A stretch of 64,000 nucleotides of DNA from Tetranychus cinnabarinus (GCA_022266195.1 WHVY01000001.1:17174001-17238000); one strand, 5' to 3'. Counted from the first letter of the stretch, positions 24,601-36,479 are shown. The notes: generated by a model not told the origin, from the letters alone. Translations and numbers: made by a program.

Positions 24601-27322
24601 TTGGGTTAAACATTGTCTTCACTTTTTTGGTTAACACTAATACTCGTTTGAATTGAAAGGATTTTCGGTATTAATTGAAAATATCTCAATGTATTGGTCA
24701 GCTTTTAGGGTTAATCTGCTTCGAGATTAGTTGGATTATTCTTACCAAGTAAATCTTGTTAGATTTGGGTTTGGGTTTAATAGACAAGTTAATCTTTTGA
24801 GACTTTGAATATGTATTTAGGTGTAGATTGGTTTTCAACAAAATGCTCAACCAAACTGTAAATCAACTCCATTGCCACTAATTATGATATCTTTTATATC
24901 AAGACTGAAACGAACTTAATTTTTCCCATTTGAGATCATTTTGATAGTAAGACTAATCAATGATCCACATTTAATTTACAAATTGTCTTTTTACATTATG
25001 ATGTTTTGTTGCTAAAATTGTTATTAAAATGCTTTTATTTTGCTTTCTCCAACTCATGGGGAATCCATTTTTTTGAAAACCAATTTTCTGTAACAGTTTT
25101 TTGCCCTGAAAATCAAGAAATTGAAAGTCGATTATCAATTGTTCCTGAGTTGTAATTCATCCAAGAGACTTGAATTCCCTTCAAACAATTCTGAGATAAC
25201 TTTACTTTTAGCATCTTTACCAGTACATCACACTAAACATGTTTTAAAAAAAGGTTGATATTTTTGTGTTAACATTTGTTGCTGAACAAAATTTCTGATA
25301 ACAGGCTTTGACCATTCAGTGAGAAAAGCAATTTTCAAACAAAATTCCTCGTAACAATTGAACTGATGAATTCTTGTTTTCTTTTCTCAACCAAAGACTT
25401 TTCTCACCTAATTTCGCCTCTTACAACTTCATAATATTCATGTTAAGAGTTATAAATTGACTTATTACGAGAGTTGTCTTGATTTTTGAAAAGGTTTAAC
25501 CAAAGTCAATCTTTGGTCAGAAAATGTCAATTCACAGATTGTGATGAAGAGCCATGTTTTCAAGTTTTATTTACATAACATGATGTATTCTTGGTGTATC
25601 ATTTTCACCACATTTATCTGACCATTCAACTTGATAATCAAAGTTATCATTGGATTGAGCTAAAAGAAAATAAGTGACATAAATGCAAATTAAACATCTC
25701 AAGTGAACAAGAGTGGATTGAAGAGGAGCAAAATTTACACTCAATAAATATGAAATGTTATTGGAAAAATAAAAGGCCTGACAATCAAAGTAATTGATTT
25801 TGCTTTTTACTCAATCAGTTTTCAGTGCAAAATAATCAGATTAATAGGATTGATAATCAATCTGGAATTGTTTGTAAAACGTTTTTTAATCTCATCCATC
25901 AAAATTGTAGCCAACTTTCAACTCTATCATGACTTTCTTGCCCTCAAAATATTAAAATATTGATTTATTTTTCCCTTTTCACAAAATATAAGACAAAATT
26001 GAAAAGTAAGCAAAAGGTGTAAAAATGCTTGAAATCATTGATCTAATGACATTGTGAGATGGGTTGATTAAGGTAAATGAATGCAACAATTTAAGCATTT
26101 TGATCGGGAAATTCGTGCTCTTCCAATGTTAATTTGTTTGACATCATTGGTCAGTTGAGGAAATGACAAAAAGATTTACTTTTTGGTTTCACCATTTTGA
26201 GTTCATCATTTTATGCTGACTTGCAGGACTGTTTCATGAAATGTTGAAAATAATGAAAATTGCATCAGATTAGTACGTCAATGTTTGACCAATTTGGATG
26301 ATTATCATTGGACTGTAAATCAATTGAATTACTCGAATGGATGAAAAGCAAGAAAAATGACTTTAAATTAGATTCGATTGAACATTGAATTTTGTTCAAT
26401 TTACAAACAAAAAGGAATGAAAAATTGACAATTTCAAAACATTTTACAATTGTTGTGTTTATATATTTTTTTTGTTGAGTTGAGGAAAAGATTTAATATC
26501 ACATTTCTTTGGTGATAATATTTCCAATAATATGTACAATTGTTGATAAGGTGAAATAATATAATTTCAAGTTGAACAAATAATCTGTCAACTTTAATCT
26601 CAACTTGAACCTTTTTCGGTTCCAATTTTACTCTTAACTTGAAATGAGTTTGATCAATGTTCAGTGTGTAATCATAGTCAACATTAGATATCATCACTTG
26701 TCTCTTGGCCAGATAGGGAAACAATATAAATACAATAAAAATGATTATTATGAGAATTCCATTATTTAGAGAAATTCATTTTCATCATTCTCAATGCTTT
26801 CTTATTTACCTACAATATTTTTACCTACTTAGCTGAGTCTTTTTTTTCACTCTACCTTTAATAACCATGTGATAAATAGATAAATAAATAAATAAATAAC
26901 TAAACATGTTATTCAGTGAAAAAAAGGAAAACCTTGATTAACTCTCTTTTAGGTATACAACAGTTTAAATTACCTTTGGTTGCCTTTAACTTTTACCTCT
27001 TTTTTGTCTGGTTAGTAATTTATTTTTTCTTCTTTTTAGACTTGTTTGCTTGTTGTTGTTGTTACTATTGAGCCAAATGAAAAAAAACACATAAAGTAAA
27101 TATTATTTCATAAATAAGATAACAGAGACAGACAGAGAGAGAGGCAAATAACAATCAGCGAAACAAACATGCCAAATTAAATTGAAACCCAGAGTGAGAC
27201 ATTAACAGAGAACCATGAAAATTAGAATAGAAGAATCGTTTTGGAAGCAAATGTTGATTATCGTTGGTGGACACCTTTAATTTTGCCTCATTTCCACATC
27301 CAGAGGTAATATGTTTGGTTGA
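21601..27322. other. Intergenic; no supported gene
   Basis: AT-rich DNA with purine-rich runs near 23700-23820 and GAT/ATG triplet runs near 22080-22110 and 24020-24065. A possible 15-codon signal-peptide exon (24163-24207, MSFYLVSFSLIIYPL then GTAAGT) has no identifiable partner exon. A tetranucleotide AAAT repeat lies near 26880-26900. A minus-strand frame at 26434-26724 shows alternating hydrophobic pattern but no family. Confidence 0.4.
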
Positions 27323-27398
27323 TTAATCGGACGATCGCACATCACCATGGTCCGTAGATTTTGAGCAAGAGTTGAATAAGAAGTTGTATGGAAATTGG

Positions 27399-28140
27399 TT
27401 ACAATATCGTGTTGAGTAAATCAAGTCTTTGATTCCTTTTGATTTCATTGCTATCATGCTTGACTTCTTGAGCAGGAATAAATATTGAATTAACCCATTG
27501 GCAAGAAACAATTGTTTGGTCAGTTAATCGAATAGTCTCCGATAATGTATGATTAGGTGAGAGGTCCAGTTCAAGCTGAGTATGTAAAACAGGTTGGATG
27601 GAAAGGCGCAAGTCTTGAAGTGATTTCTTGAATCTCTTGACTTTAGTCCACAAATAAGCATACTAATTGTAATTATAAAACGACTTGGTTATTGATCGAG
27701 TGAACCAAAATTATGTGAAAACCCAGGTCAAGCTGAGCATGTATTAAAACAAATTAAATGTTTAAAGGTGTAATAAAAGAAGGGATTTTAATACTCAAGA
27801 TAAAAGCTAGTCAGCCCTTAATTTCTTGAGATTAACATTTGTTTACCAGCAACCATATCAATTATATTCCCAATCATGACTGTAATTAACCAGCACTATG
27901 CATAGCAGCGTCGCAGGTCCATGGCAAGTTTTGTGAGTAAATCAGGTTATAACTTTGACCAACCAGGATTTGTTTAGACTTATTCGAGATGAACATCACC
28001 TTAATCAGGAATATTGAAAGACGAGAAGTAAGAAATTTGTAATATTCATAATAAATTCAATTTACCGTTTAACCAGCAGACGTTTCAAGATTGACGTAAA
28101 TACCAGTATCAAAGCATGTCTCCAGTGTAAACCATTTGGT
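27399..28140 (-). pseudogene. Cluster of coding-like fragments, unidentified
   Basis: Several minus-strand pieces read like protein but are broken by stops or intron-like DNA: 28140-28072 (WFTLETCFDTGIYVNLETSAG), about 27970-27885 (KQILVGQSYNLIYSQNLPW then TCDAAMHSAG), about 27750-27690 and 27653-27399 (SLQDLRLSIQPVLHTQLELD, then ETIRLTDQTIVSCQWVNSIF). The two pieces carrying HAQLDL and HTQLELDL may be related to each other. Read together they could be exons of an unknown gene or a decayed copy. I recognise no family and did not find a consistent splice model. Confidence 0.25.
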
Positions 28141-30147
28141 TATAAAATAATTTAACGGTAAAACATTGATTGATGAGTACACAAATTAAATTATGATAAT
28201 AGGTGAGCAACTAGAGGTACATTTAGTTTGAAAAAAGGGAGTAAAAATAATCAAGACTCTACTAATTAGAGTTGATTAAATAAAAAACTAAGATAAACAC
28301 AAAAGTCAACTCTCATGTCAGACATGTTGCAAATTGGAGGGAAAGTTTAAGGGACAGTATTTTAATTAAGCTCTGTAACCTGAAAAGTGAGTAAAATTGT
28401 CTTCAATTAGCAATTGATGATTAAAAATGCAATAAATTTGTTTGAAAACAGAGGCAAAAAAATGAAACAGAAATTTAATTGCCAAATTAACATTCAAAAT
28501 GAACATTATTTTACACTCAACAACCAAAAAATATTCTCGTTTTCCCCATCATAATAAAAATGGCAAGTTCAAACAGTTACCAGCTTAAACCTAAAAAACC
28601 CAAATTGAAATAGTCAATAAAGCTTTGGAATTAATTTTATAAAAATTAAATAAAGCAAAAATTACAATTTCAATGGCAATCTAAAATGTACAATTAAAGA
28701 TGATCTCCCAGTCTAATCCCGGACAATAAACCCATCAAGCTTTGAAAATTTATCAAAAACAAACTGAATAACAATGAATTTTTGTTCACCCAAAGATGAA
28801 AAGTCAATATAAATATTTTGCCTGAAAAAATGGCAAAAATTATCATTCCCATTCTGAATGAGTTAATAAAAAATTGATAATCTTTTGGGAGGTAAAAATA
28901 ATCCAACGATAAATATAACCATATATTGATGAAAAAACTCCCAAGTAAACTCCTAGTTGAAACTTTATTATTATTATTCACTTTTGTTTTATCGTTTCAA
29001 CCTTTTTTTTGTTGTTGAATAAAACAAAAGTTGATAATAAAATTAAATCAGGTAAACTTTACATTTTCCCATTTCTTCCCTTCAAGACTATTATTATTTT
29101 TCATCCAGATTATTATTATTATTTCATATAATTTTATCCACATTTGAGTAAAAATCATTCTCCCGATTCCCTGAATAAATATTATTTACCTATTGACGTA
29201 GCTTCAGTTATGACTCTATCGATTATTACACGGAATTTGTTTACCCATTTTGTCAATTTTTGCTCAATCTTCATCAGAATTTTTCAGAATCAGAGTCACA
29301 CTTTCATTCAAAACACACACAAATTTTAATCAACACTCATTGACTCCTTTTGAAGGCCTCAAGGCAAGTCGAGTGTTTTACCGTTGAACAAACCTTTCTA
29401 GTTGACAATGTCAATCACGTACAGAGACTATTATTCAGATTAGAGTTTTGATTATTATGGTGATGATTGTGATAAACAGTTACTATTGTTGTGTAAATGT
29501 GTATTTCAATGATAATCCAAGTGTTGCCAGATTCACATTTTTTAATCTTTTACCTTTACTCTTCCAACGTGAGATGAAATTTTGGGTGAAAAAATACTTC
29601 CAATGATTAACCTTTTCATCCATAAAGATTTACATTTAAAATGTAAATTGGGTTTCCACAACAATTTAGTCTAAAAGGTTATAAACAAATGTTGAGATTT
29701 GTCTTTTTTTCTGGTTTTCATTCAATTTTTTTGGTCAAACCAGAAAATTGAACAACTTATTTTTTAATGCTAATGTTTGGTAAACCTTTATCCTTCAATT
29801 TAACTCTGAAAACAAATGATTATCTCAATTTGATGGTGAAATTTGAAGGAAGGTAAAAGCTTCCCAAATTGAGATTCAATGGTCAGTCAACTTTAACATT
29901 GGCTGAGGTGAGCGCAATAAACAAAAAGGTAAATTTGAATGTAAATCTAAAAATGGTTCTAGTCAAGGATACAAGATGTATAATCGGGAATCATTACTTG
30001 TTACTATTAATGATGATTTGGGTTTGTACCTTTAGGCAAGAATGTTGAAAAGTTCAGGTAAAAGTGAGTGGAAATGTTGAAAAGAAGAAGAAGAAGAAAA
30101 AAGTTGTTCAATTTGTGTTGGCTTTGCTTTTTGCTTTTACCTTTTAG
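28141..30147. other. Intergenic; no supported gene
   Basis: AT-rich DNA with ATT trinucleotide runs near 29090-29130. A minus-strand 95-codon frame at 28694-28981 is hydrophobic but has AT-driven composition, so it is not called. Confidence 0.4.
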
Positions 30148-30430
30148 ACGTAATGTAATACCTTGTAAAGTGTATGAAATTGACGTCAATCTGAACGTGC
30201 ATAAACGTGCCTGGACTGTCACTTGACGTAATCGTGAAAATTTCATGGATTTACGTGATTCCATTGAAATGGCGAAACCATTTCACTCAATTTAACCATC
30301 AAAAGTCTTTTCCTTCAACATTTAGCTTCAACTCAATTATAATCAAATATTGTCTCAATGATAATTTCAATTTAACCAATTTGTAAATTGTGTTCAAGTT
30401 AATCATAAATGTCTATTTATTGACGTAAAT
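30148..30430. promoter_or_regulatory. Cluster of ACGT-core (CRE/bZIP-like) sites
   Basis: Seven ACGT cores occur in about 280 bases of otherwise CpG-poor DNA: 30148, a full palindromic CRE TGACGTCA at 30181-30188, 30195, 30205, TGACGTAA at 30224, 30253 and TGACGTAA at 30421. CREB/ATF and related bZIP dimers bind such cores. The cluster overlaps a minus-strand open frame beginning at 30264, so a promoter or enhancer role is only inferred. Confidence 0.3.
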
Positions 30431-33400
30431 TGTTCCAGTTGATTGTTTCAAGGATCAATTGGATGGATCAGTTGAAAATATCATTTACAGTTTCATCTTT
30501 TTTCTTTCTTGCCAAATTGTTTCAAATGGTTTCTCTAAATTTCAATATTACAATGAATAATGATTTACTCTTGATCATTATTGTCACTCTGATCATCGTG
30601 AATGGTGTTACATGATAAATTCAATAAAAAATTTGATCATTGTTATTGGATACAAGTGAAAGGTTATAAAGAAGATGAAGACTTTTTGACTTGTTCATTA
30701 TTGGTAATACAAGAGTTACAATTGTTATGTACATTATGTTATTAATATTAATGTAATATGCATGTTGGAATTGGTTAAAGTTCAGAAATATGAACCTGAT
30801 GAAAGGGAAAAGTTAAACTGATATCCGATTACATGGAGAAGGAATTGCAATAATTTCATTTTCTTCTTCTTCTTCCCAACCATCAGAATCCAATATATTT
30901 TAGATTAAATATTTTCCCATTTTTTACCTCAAAAATTTTCGCAGCTTTTCAAGGCGAACATCATTGTTCATCTTTTTCAGCAAATTCATGGATTTGGATG
31001 ATTTTGTTTCCTCTAATTTTGTATTTGCTCTCAATCATTTATTAATATTATCCAATTTGATTTTGTCTCAAATGAAAAGGAAAACAAAGTAAACAGAAAA
31101 AAACGATTGTTTTACTTGTTTGGTTAACTGTTTACCTGATTGTTGATCATTGTTGTCAAAGTGTTAAGATTTATTTCAATCCATGATTAGAATCGGATAA
31201 ATGGTTAAACACATTTATATGTAAGCTTGACCAGAACAAGGTTAAGAGTGAAACGAGAAAAGTCAGTTTCAATCTTTAAAACCTTCAATCACTTTTGACT
31301 GTTCAAAGTAACTCTGAAAATTCAATGTCCTGTTCATGTTTATTCAACATTTTCCGATTTCCGTGTTTCCAATTTTCGATAAATTGTCGACTCTTTTTTT
31401 ACTGTAAATAGTGATTCGAGTCTCAAATAGTTATCAATATGTTTCCACTCAATATTAAACTCTTTCCCTCTGAAAAAGGTCTCATTTCAAGTTTAAACCT
31501 CTTTTCAAAACCACTTACAGTTTGGACTTGAATCTCTTTGCATTTTCCGGTGAATCCAGTCAATTAGCTGATTAAACAGGTTGGTAAATATTTGAAACAT
31601 TTTGTTGTCATTGTCTAGATTCGAGGCATGTTTGAACAACTAGGCCAGAAAAAAGAAAACATTTTTTCTCATCTTTACCTGAAAAGTCAGAAAATCTAGT
31701 TTCTCTAGTTTATAATCGTACAAAAAGTGAAACATGAAAACGTTGAATTTCTCGTCATGAATTGATCAAACTTTCACAAATCAAATGTCATTAAGCTTCA
31801 CCTAATATTTCAATATGGACAAAGTAAATTGAATGGAAGCGTAAAAATGATTTCAAACAAGTTCAACTGTAAAGTTAACCACGAAAACGCAAACAAAAAG
31901 CTAAAATCAATTAACATTACAATTCATTTGATGATGATATTTAAGTTGATTTGTCAAAATTAATGACATTACGGTGGCAAATAATTCCTGTAATAACTAA
32001 ACCAAACTGAATCCCAAGACAGTTTAAGAAAATTGTATTAAACATTATTAAAGGAAAGGCAAAAAGCCAGAGAATACATTATTATTAATAATGTGAAGAG
32101 AGGGAAAAAAAGGTTAAGAAAAACAGAAGAAGATGAAGATGAAAAAAACGGAAGAGAGGAAAGAGTTGAGTCTGTTGTTATTCAGTTGAGTGAAAATGAA
32201 AGGGTGAAAACTGGAGTTACTCAACAAATTAGTTGAACCCTATTATTTATTATTATTAATGTTAACATTTTGAATTAACGATTCCAATGAATACAACAGT
32301 TACAATATCATAACATCTCACCTTTACAACCGATAATACAATTAGTTGATTTGCGATTATCATCATCATTGTATTCACGTAGTTCATTTGCTTCAAGCAT
32401 TACATGAATCCATTAGAAGTGAGAAGATACAATGATGATGATGACTGACGATGAATCCAAGTGAGAGCAATGAAACTACTCAGGCAAAAAATGTGGGTCA
32501 AATGTTTGTCTGAAACTATTTTTTGTTTCAAACAATTCTCATAATGGAAACTGAGAGAACCAGAAAGTTTACTTGAAAATTGAACATTTTCAGAGGAAAC
32601 CTTTTTTGTTCAACTTTTATCACAATTAAACATTCAAATTGATAATTTTGATGAGTCGCTTGAAAGATGAACTTTAATGATGAGTTTGTTGAAACAAAAA
32701 AATGAACAGATGAAATAGTTTTTCAACCTTCTCTTCAATTCTTGCCATTTTTTGTGAGCTTTTTTTTCAACCAAATCCATCATCTTTCACTGCACCATCT
32801 TTATCATCATCTTCATCATCATTCTCACTCATCTTTTTTTTGTGAATGTTCATTAATCTTTTCATTTTATGCACCATTTTCACTGTAAAACATTGTTTCC
32901 ACTTGTTTGCAAATGAAACAAACCAAGAAAGCAAATGAAGGTGAAATGAAGGGAAACATTTTTCAATGTTACATGATACAAATGAGTGCTGAATATCAGT
33001 TTAATGATACGTTTTTTTGCCTCGTTTCTTGCTTGTCTTCTCACTCTTTACTGCTAACCTTTGCCAAATGTAAATAAATATAAAAATATATATTTATATC
33101 TATGTAACAGTTGCTCATGTTGGTGACAGTTTGTTCACGTCAAGTTGAGGCTTTGAAATCACTTTGAAGTGGTTCAACCTAACGAGCTGCTGCTGGCTCA
33201 TGTAAGGATCACACATTGATCAAGTAACACAAAGATCTGTGATGATTGTCACACCATTTAATCTTAATCAATTCAACGATGGCGATCATCATCTCAATTG
33301 GTTCAAATTGTTTCATTAAAAGGTAATATTGGTGAAATGCTGAGGAATGAAGAGGAACAAAAAAAGTAAATATAAATCTCAATATATGCTTTTAGTACAC

Positions 33401-33916
33401 AAATAAGATATGGAATAATATTTGATAACTTTTTCTTCTTCGCTTCTGTTTTCTACTCTTGCTTTCAGCCAGATGATGAGATGAAGATTGTGAAAGTGAA
33501 AATCGATTTCCCAGGTAAATGGTTCATGGCTTTGTCATCATCTCTCTCCTTCACTTTTATCATCTTCAGAGTTTGATGTGTTCAATTGTATGAAAGTAAA
33601 GTTTACCAATTTACAGTTGAATTACCTTACCTTGTAGTTGATCAGAGTAAACGGGGAAAAAAAGATGAAAAGTGAAAGTTGCAAAGTCATTTCAATGGCA
33701 ACAATTTACCTTGATTGCAACTTTTATTTGGTTCCAATAGTAAATCATCTTTTGCCTGCAATTTAATTCATTTTTTTCTTCTTCTGTTTATTTGATTAAA
33801 AATGAGAAATAGCAAGAAGAAGAAGTAAAAAGATGAAAATGTAAAAGTAATCAATATAAAAGTAAACATTAAAGTGTCTTCGAAAGAAATTAAATTTATA
33901 ACCAAAGACAAAAATA
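30431..33916. other. Intergenic; no supported gene
   Basis: AT-rich, with ATC/TCA triplet runs near 32360 and 32790-32825. A short frame near 30550-30615 (MNNDLLLIIIVTLIIVNG) resembles a signal peptide but has no continuation that I could support. Confidence 0.4.
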
Positions 33917-34433
33917 TGTTGTATAATTTGATACTCGCGCCCTTTCATAAGTGCTGTTACTAGCAACCGGGTTGCTAGCCACTGTTAATGTGGAAATACT
34001 CGGTATTTCCTTGTTTCTTTTTTATGTAAGATCCTGACTTTACATTTCCTTTTTGTATTGTATAAATAGTCTCATCTTTTGTATTATTAATTAAGTGACC
34101 TTTGATAGATTAAACGTTAAAGAATCAGATATCAACGTGTGTCGACTTCATTGTAATAGATTCTCGGAATCTACCCTTCAGTATTCTCGGAATACTCAGT
34201 TGCCAACTAGGTTGGTGGAAACCTTCGTAATACTCGGTATTACCAGTGATTAATTATACTTGTGAATAGTCTTGGACTATTACTGCTAAAAGTGACTAGC
34301 TTGTTCAGTTCTTAGTTCAACTTTGTTGAAACATTTGGTGAAATACTCAACCCGGTTGAGCCATACTGCTGTTGAAAGCTTCAGGGAAGCTCAGAGTGTG
34401 TTAGAAGAACTTGGAACCAGTAGTTACACAACA
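33917..34433 (+). repeat. 5' LTR of the Gag-only element
   Basis: 517 bases, TGTTG...AACA. A TATAAATA box lies at about 34061-34068, so transcription should start shortly downstream. The LTR is dense in short perfect stem-loops, listed separately. No differences from the 3' copy were noticed on reading. Confidence 0.93.
33960..34392 (+). repeat. Array of mini-hairpins in the LTR
   Basis: At least nine short inverted repeats with 5-8 base arms and a loop of 2-5, mostly 3, bases: 33960-33978 (CTAGCAACCGGGTTGCTAG), 33992-34010 (GGAAATACTCGGTATTTCC), 34157-34173, 34180-34196 (AGTATTCTCGGAATACT), 34203-34215, 34227-34243 (GTAATACTCGGTATTAC), 34265-34281 (AATAGTCTTGGACTATT), 34346-34360 and 34378-34392. 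Arm sequences differ from one another while the ...C-nnG-G... centre is kept. The same set recurs in the 3' LTR about 2,046 bases further on. Confidence 0.88.
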
Positions 34434-34435
34434 TT

Positions 34436-34449
34436 TGGTGGAGATGCCC
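34436..34449 (+). other. Candidate primer-binding site
   Basis: TGGTGGAGATGCCC begins two bases after the 5' LTR. The leading TGG is what pairs with the CCA end of a primer tRNA. I could not match the rest to a specific tRNA. Confidence 0.45.
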
Positions 34450-34568
34450 TTCGATTTGTGAGAATCTTGCTGTTGAGCTGTGCGTTTTTTGGTGTTTTTG
34501 GTGATCTTTGATCTCTGTGTGGGGGGAGATTGGAATTTTGGAAATTCTATTGGTCTGTTTTGCTGTTT

Positions 34569-34585
34569 AGAATTCCCGGAATTCT
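34569..34585 (+). repeat. Mini-hairpin just upstream of gag
   Basis: AGAATTCCCGGAATTCT, 7-base arms with a CCG loop, 7 bases before the gag ATG. It has the same design as the LTR hairpins. Similar ones lie in gag at 34851-34865 (GTGTTCCCGGAACAC) and 34930-34944. Confidence 0.85.
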
Positions 34586-34591
34586 TTTGTG

Positions 34592-35917
34592 ATGGCGGTA
34601 ACTAAAGTGGACCCGAATCTACAAGAAAAGCTTGAATATTTGAAGAATTCGTATAATTCGTTTAAGAAGTCGTTGGAGTCTTTGGAAAAGACTAACGAAG
34701 AAGTATTGGCGAATCAAAAGGTTCAAGGTGAACTATTGAAAGGGCTAATGGATGAGCTCAAGGAAGTTAGAAGGACTCAAGATGATCATGTGAATATGAT
34801 TCATGCCCTGAGAGTTGCTGAGAAAGAAAGAAGCGACAAAGAAAAGTTACGTGTTCCCGGAACACCGCAGTCCAGTCCAAACATATTGAATCGTGAAGTG
34901 TTGGGAGAGCCAACACTGGATAGTACAAGAGAATCTGATTCTCATATGAATTCAAGTTCAAGAAGAATCCATTCTTTTCTAGAAGAATTTTCTGTTGAAG
35001 GTGAAAAATCTAAATCTGCGATAATGAAGGCTGTGCCATTGCCGTTATTCTATGGTGAGCATGAAAAAGCTTGTAGTTGGCTACGAAGTTATGAAGAAGC
35101 TGCTGCTTTAAATTTTTGGTCAGAACTGGAATTGATTAGAGGAGTTGGTGCTTGCATGAAAGATGAAGCTTCAACTTGGTATTGGTATGTCTACGGTCCT
35201 AAGATTAAAGGAAGAGGTCAGACATGGCAGAAGTTCAAGTCATTATTTTTGGAAACGTATGTAAAGGAAGAAGATAGACATGCTATTTTCCTGAAATTGA
35301 TGAACCGGGTTCATAAGAAAAATGAAAGATTGTCAACATATTTCCATTCAGTCTTGTCATTATGTATGGATTTTAATCCCGATATGCAAGAAAACGAGAT
35401 TATTTCATATGTATTGAAAGGTTTGGAACCAGCATTGAGAAATACAATAGCGTCGTCTTTATATGGTAGAAGAACGCTGGAGGTATTAGAGCATTTGATT
35501 GGAATCAATGATGGTATTGCTAAGAAGTTGGAATCAGAGGTTGATTCGGAATCAACGCAAAAGGAAGAGACTGACGAGGTTAAAGTCTATAAACGAAGAG
35601 ACCCTAGTGCAATTGTTTGCTATAATTGCATGAAAACTGGACATTTCATGAGTAATTGTCCTGATGTTTATGATGCTGCTAGAGTTAAAGCAAACCAGAT
35701 GCAATTGAAGAATCAGCGCGAGGCTGTGGTGAATTCAGCTAACGTTGGTAGAGATGTTCGCGGAACATCAGATATTCAGGGAATATCAAATGATCGTGAT
35801 CAGGGATCATGGAGATTCACGAGTGGTGTTCTAGGAACATCGGATACTCCGGGAGTATCAAATGGAGCTATTGAAGATGAAGCTGTGAGCCGTTTCAGAG
35901 AAGATTTGAGGATGTAA
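34592..35917 (+). CDS. gag: Retrotransposon Gag polyprotein with CCHC zinc knuckle
   Basis: Structural protein that should assemble virus-like particles and package element RNA. The first ATG is 34592 (MAVTKVDP); the triplet before it is GTG. It has 441 residues. Residues about 5-90 are a Lys/Glu-rich predicted coiled coil. Residues about 150-310 match the retrotransposon Gag capsid fold (PLPLFYGEHEKACSWLRSYE, DEASTWYWYVYG, TWQKFKSLFLETYV, RLSTYFHSVLSLC, VLKGLEPALRNTI). Residues near 350 carry the nucleocapsid knuckle CYNCMKTGHFMSNC (C-X2-C-X4-H-X4-C). The C-terminal 70 residues are coded by a run of short palindromes giving a repetitive GTSD/GISN/GVSN pattern. The frame is intact, which suggests the protein is still made. 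Confidence 0.93.
   Translation: MAVTKVDPNLQEKLEYLKNSYNSFKKSLESLEKTNEEVLANQKVQGELLKGLMDELKEVRRTQDDHVNMIHALRVAEKERSDKEKLRVPGTPQSSPNILNREVLGEPTLDSTRESDSHMNSSSRRIHSFLEEFSVEGEKSKSAIMKAVPLPLFYGEHEKACSWLRSYEEAAALNFWSELELIRGVGACMKDEASTWYWYVYGPKIKGRGQTWQKFKSLFLETYVKEEDRHAIFLKLMNRVHKKNERLSTYFHSVLSLCMDFNPDMQENEIISYVLKGLEPALRNTIASSLYGRRTLEVLEHLIGINDGIAKKLESEVDSESTQKEETDEVKVYKRRDPSAIVCYNCMKTGHFMSNCPDVYDAARVKANQMQLKNQREAVVNSANVGRDVRGTSDIQGISNDRDQGSWRFTSGVLGTSDTPGVSNGAIEDEAVSRFREDLRM
35753..35859 (+). repeat. Five consecutive mini-hairpins inside the 3' end of gag
   Basis: Perfect palindromes at 35753-35769 (GATGTTCGCGGAACATC), 35771-35787 (GATATTCAGGGAATATC), 35797-35809 (TGATCAGGGATCA), 35827-35839 (TGTTCTAGGAACA) and 35843-35859 (GATACTCCGGGAGTATC). 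Every one has arms joined by a 3-base loop ending in G, and all are read through in the gag frame. Confidence 0.9.
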
Positions 35918-35954
35918 CGTCGTAAGCTATTCGACCGGTGGTCTAGTGTCAGTC

Positions 35955-35962
35955 GGGGGGAA
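35955..35962 (+). other. Polypurine tract
   Basis: GGGGGGAA directly abuts the 3' LTR, the expected position for the plus-strand primer of reverse transcription. Confidence 0.8.
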
Positions 35963-36479
35963 TGTTGTATAATTTGATACTCGCGCCCTTTCATAAGTGC
36001 TGTTACTAGCAACCGGGTTGCTAGCCACTGTTAATGTGGAAATACTCGGTATTTCCTTGTTTCTTTTTTATGTAAGATCCTGACTTTACATTTCCTTTTT
36101 GTATTGTATAAATAGTCTCATCTTTTGTATTATTAATTAAGTGACCTTTGATAGATTAAACGTTAAAGAATCAGATATCAACGTGTGTCGACTTCATTGT
36201 AATAGATTCTCGGAATCTACCCTTCAGTATTCTCGGAATACTCAGTTGCCAACTAGGTTGGTGGAAACCTTCGTAATACTCGGTATTACCAGTGATTAAT
36301 TATACTTGTGAATAGTCTTGGACTATTACTGCTAAAAGTGACTAGCTTGTTCAGTTCTTAGTTCAACTTTGTTGAAACATTTGGTGAAATACTCAACCCG
36401 GTTGAGCCATACTGCTGTTGAAAGCTTCAGGGAAGCTCAGAGTGTGTTAGAAGAACTTGGAACCAGTAGTTACACAACA
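35963..36479 (+). repeat. 3' LTR of the Gag-only element
   Basis: 517 bases; no differences from the 5' LTR were noticed on reading. Includes the same hairpin set and the same TATAAATA box. Confidence 0.93.

Larger units (their letters stand above)
33917..36479 (+). mobile_element. Non-autonomous Gag-only LTR retrotransposon (TR-GAG-like)
   Basis: A complete element of 2,563 bases: two 517-base LTRs (33917-34433 and 35963-36479), beginning TGTTG and ending AACA, that look identical by eye, flanked by a 4-base AATA duplication (33913-33916 and 36480-36483). The internal region is only about 1.5 kb and carries one gene, gag. There is no room for protease, reverse transcriptase, RNase H or integrase, so it must depend on an autonomous partner. 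The layout matches terminal-repeat retrotransposons with a GAG domain described in plants. The Gag type suggests the Ty3/gypsy group. Intact ORF, equal LTRs and clean duplication point to recent insertion. Confidence 0.92.
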
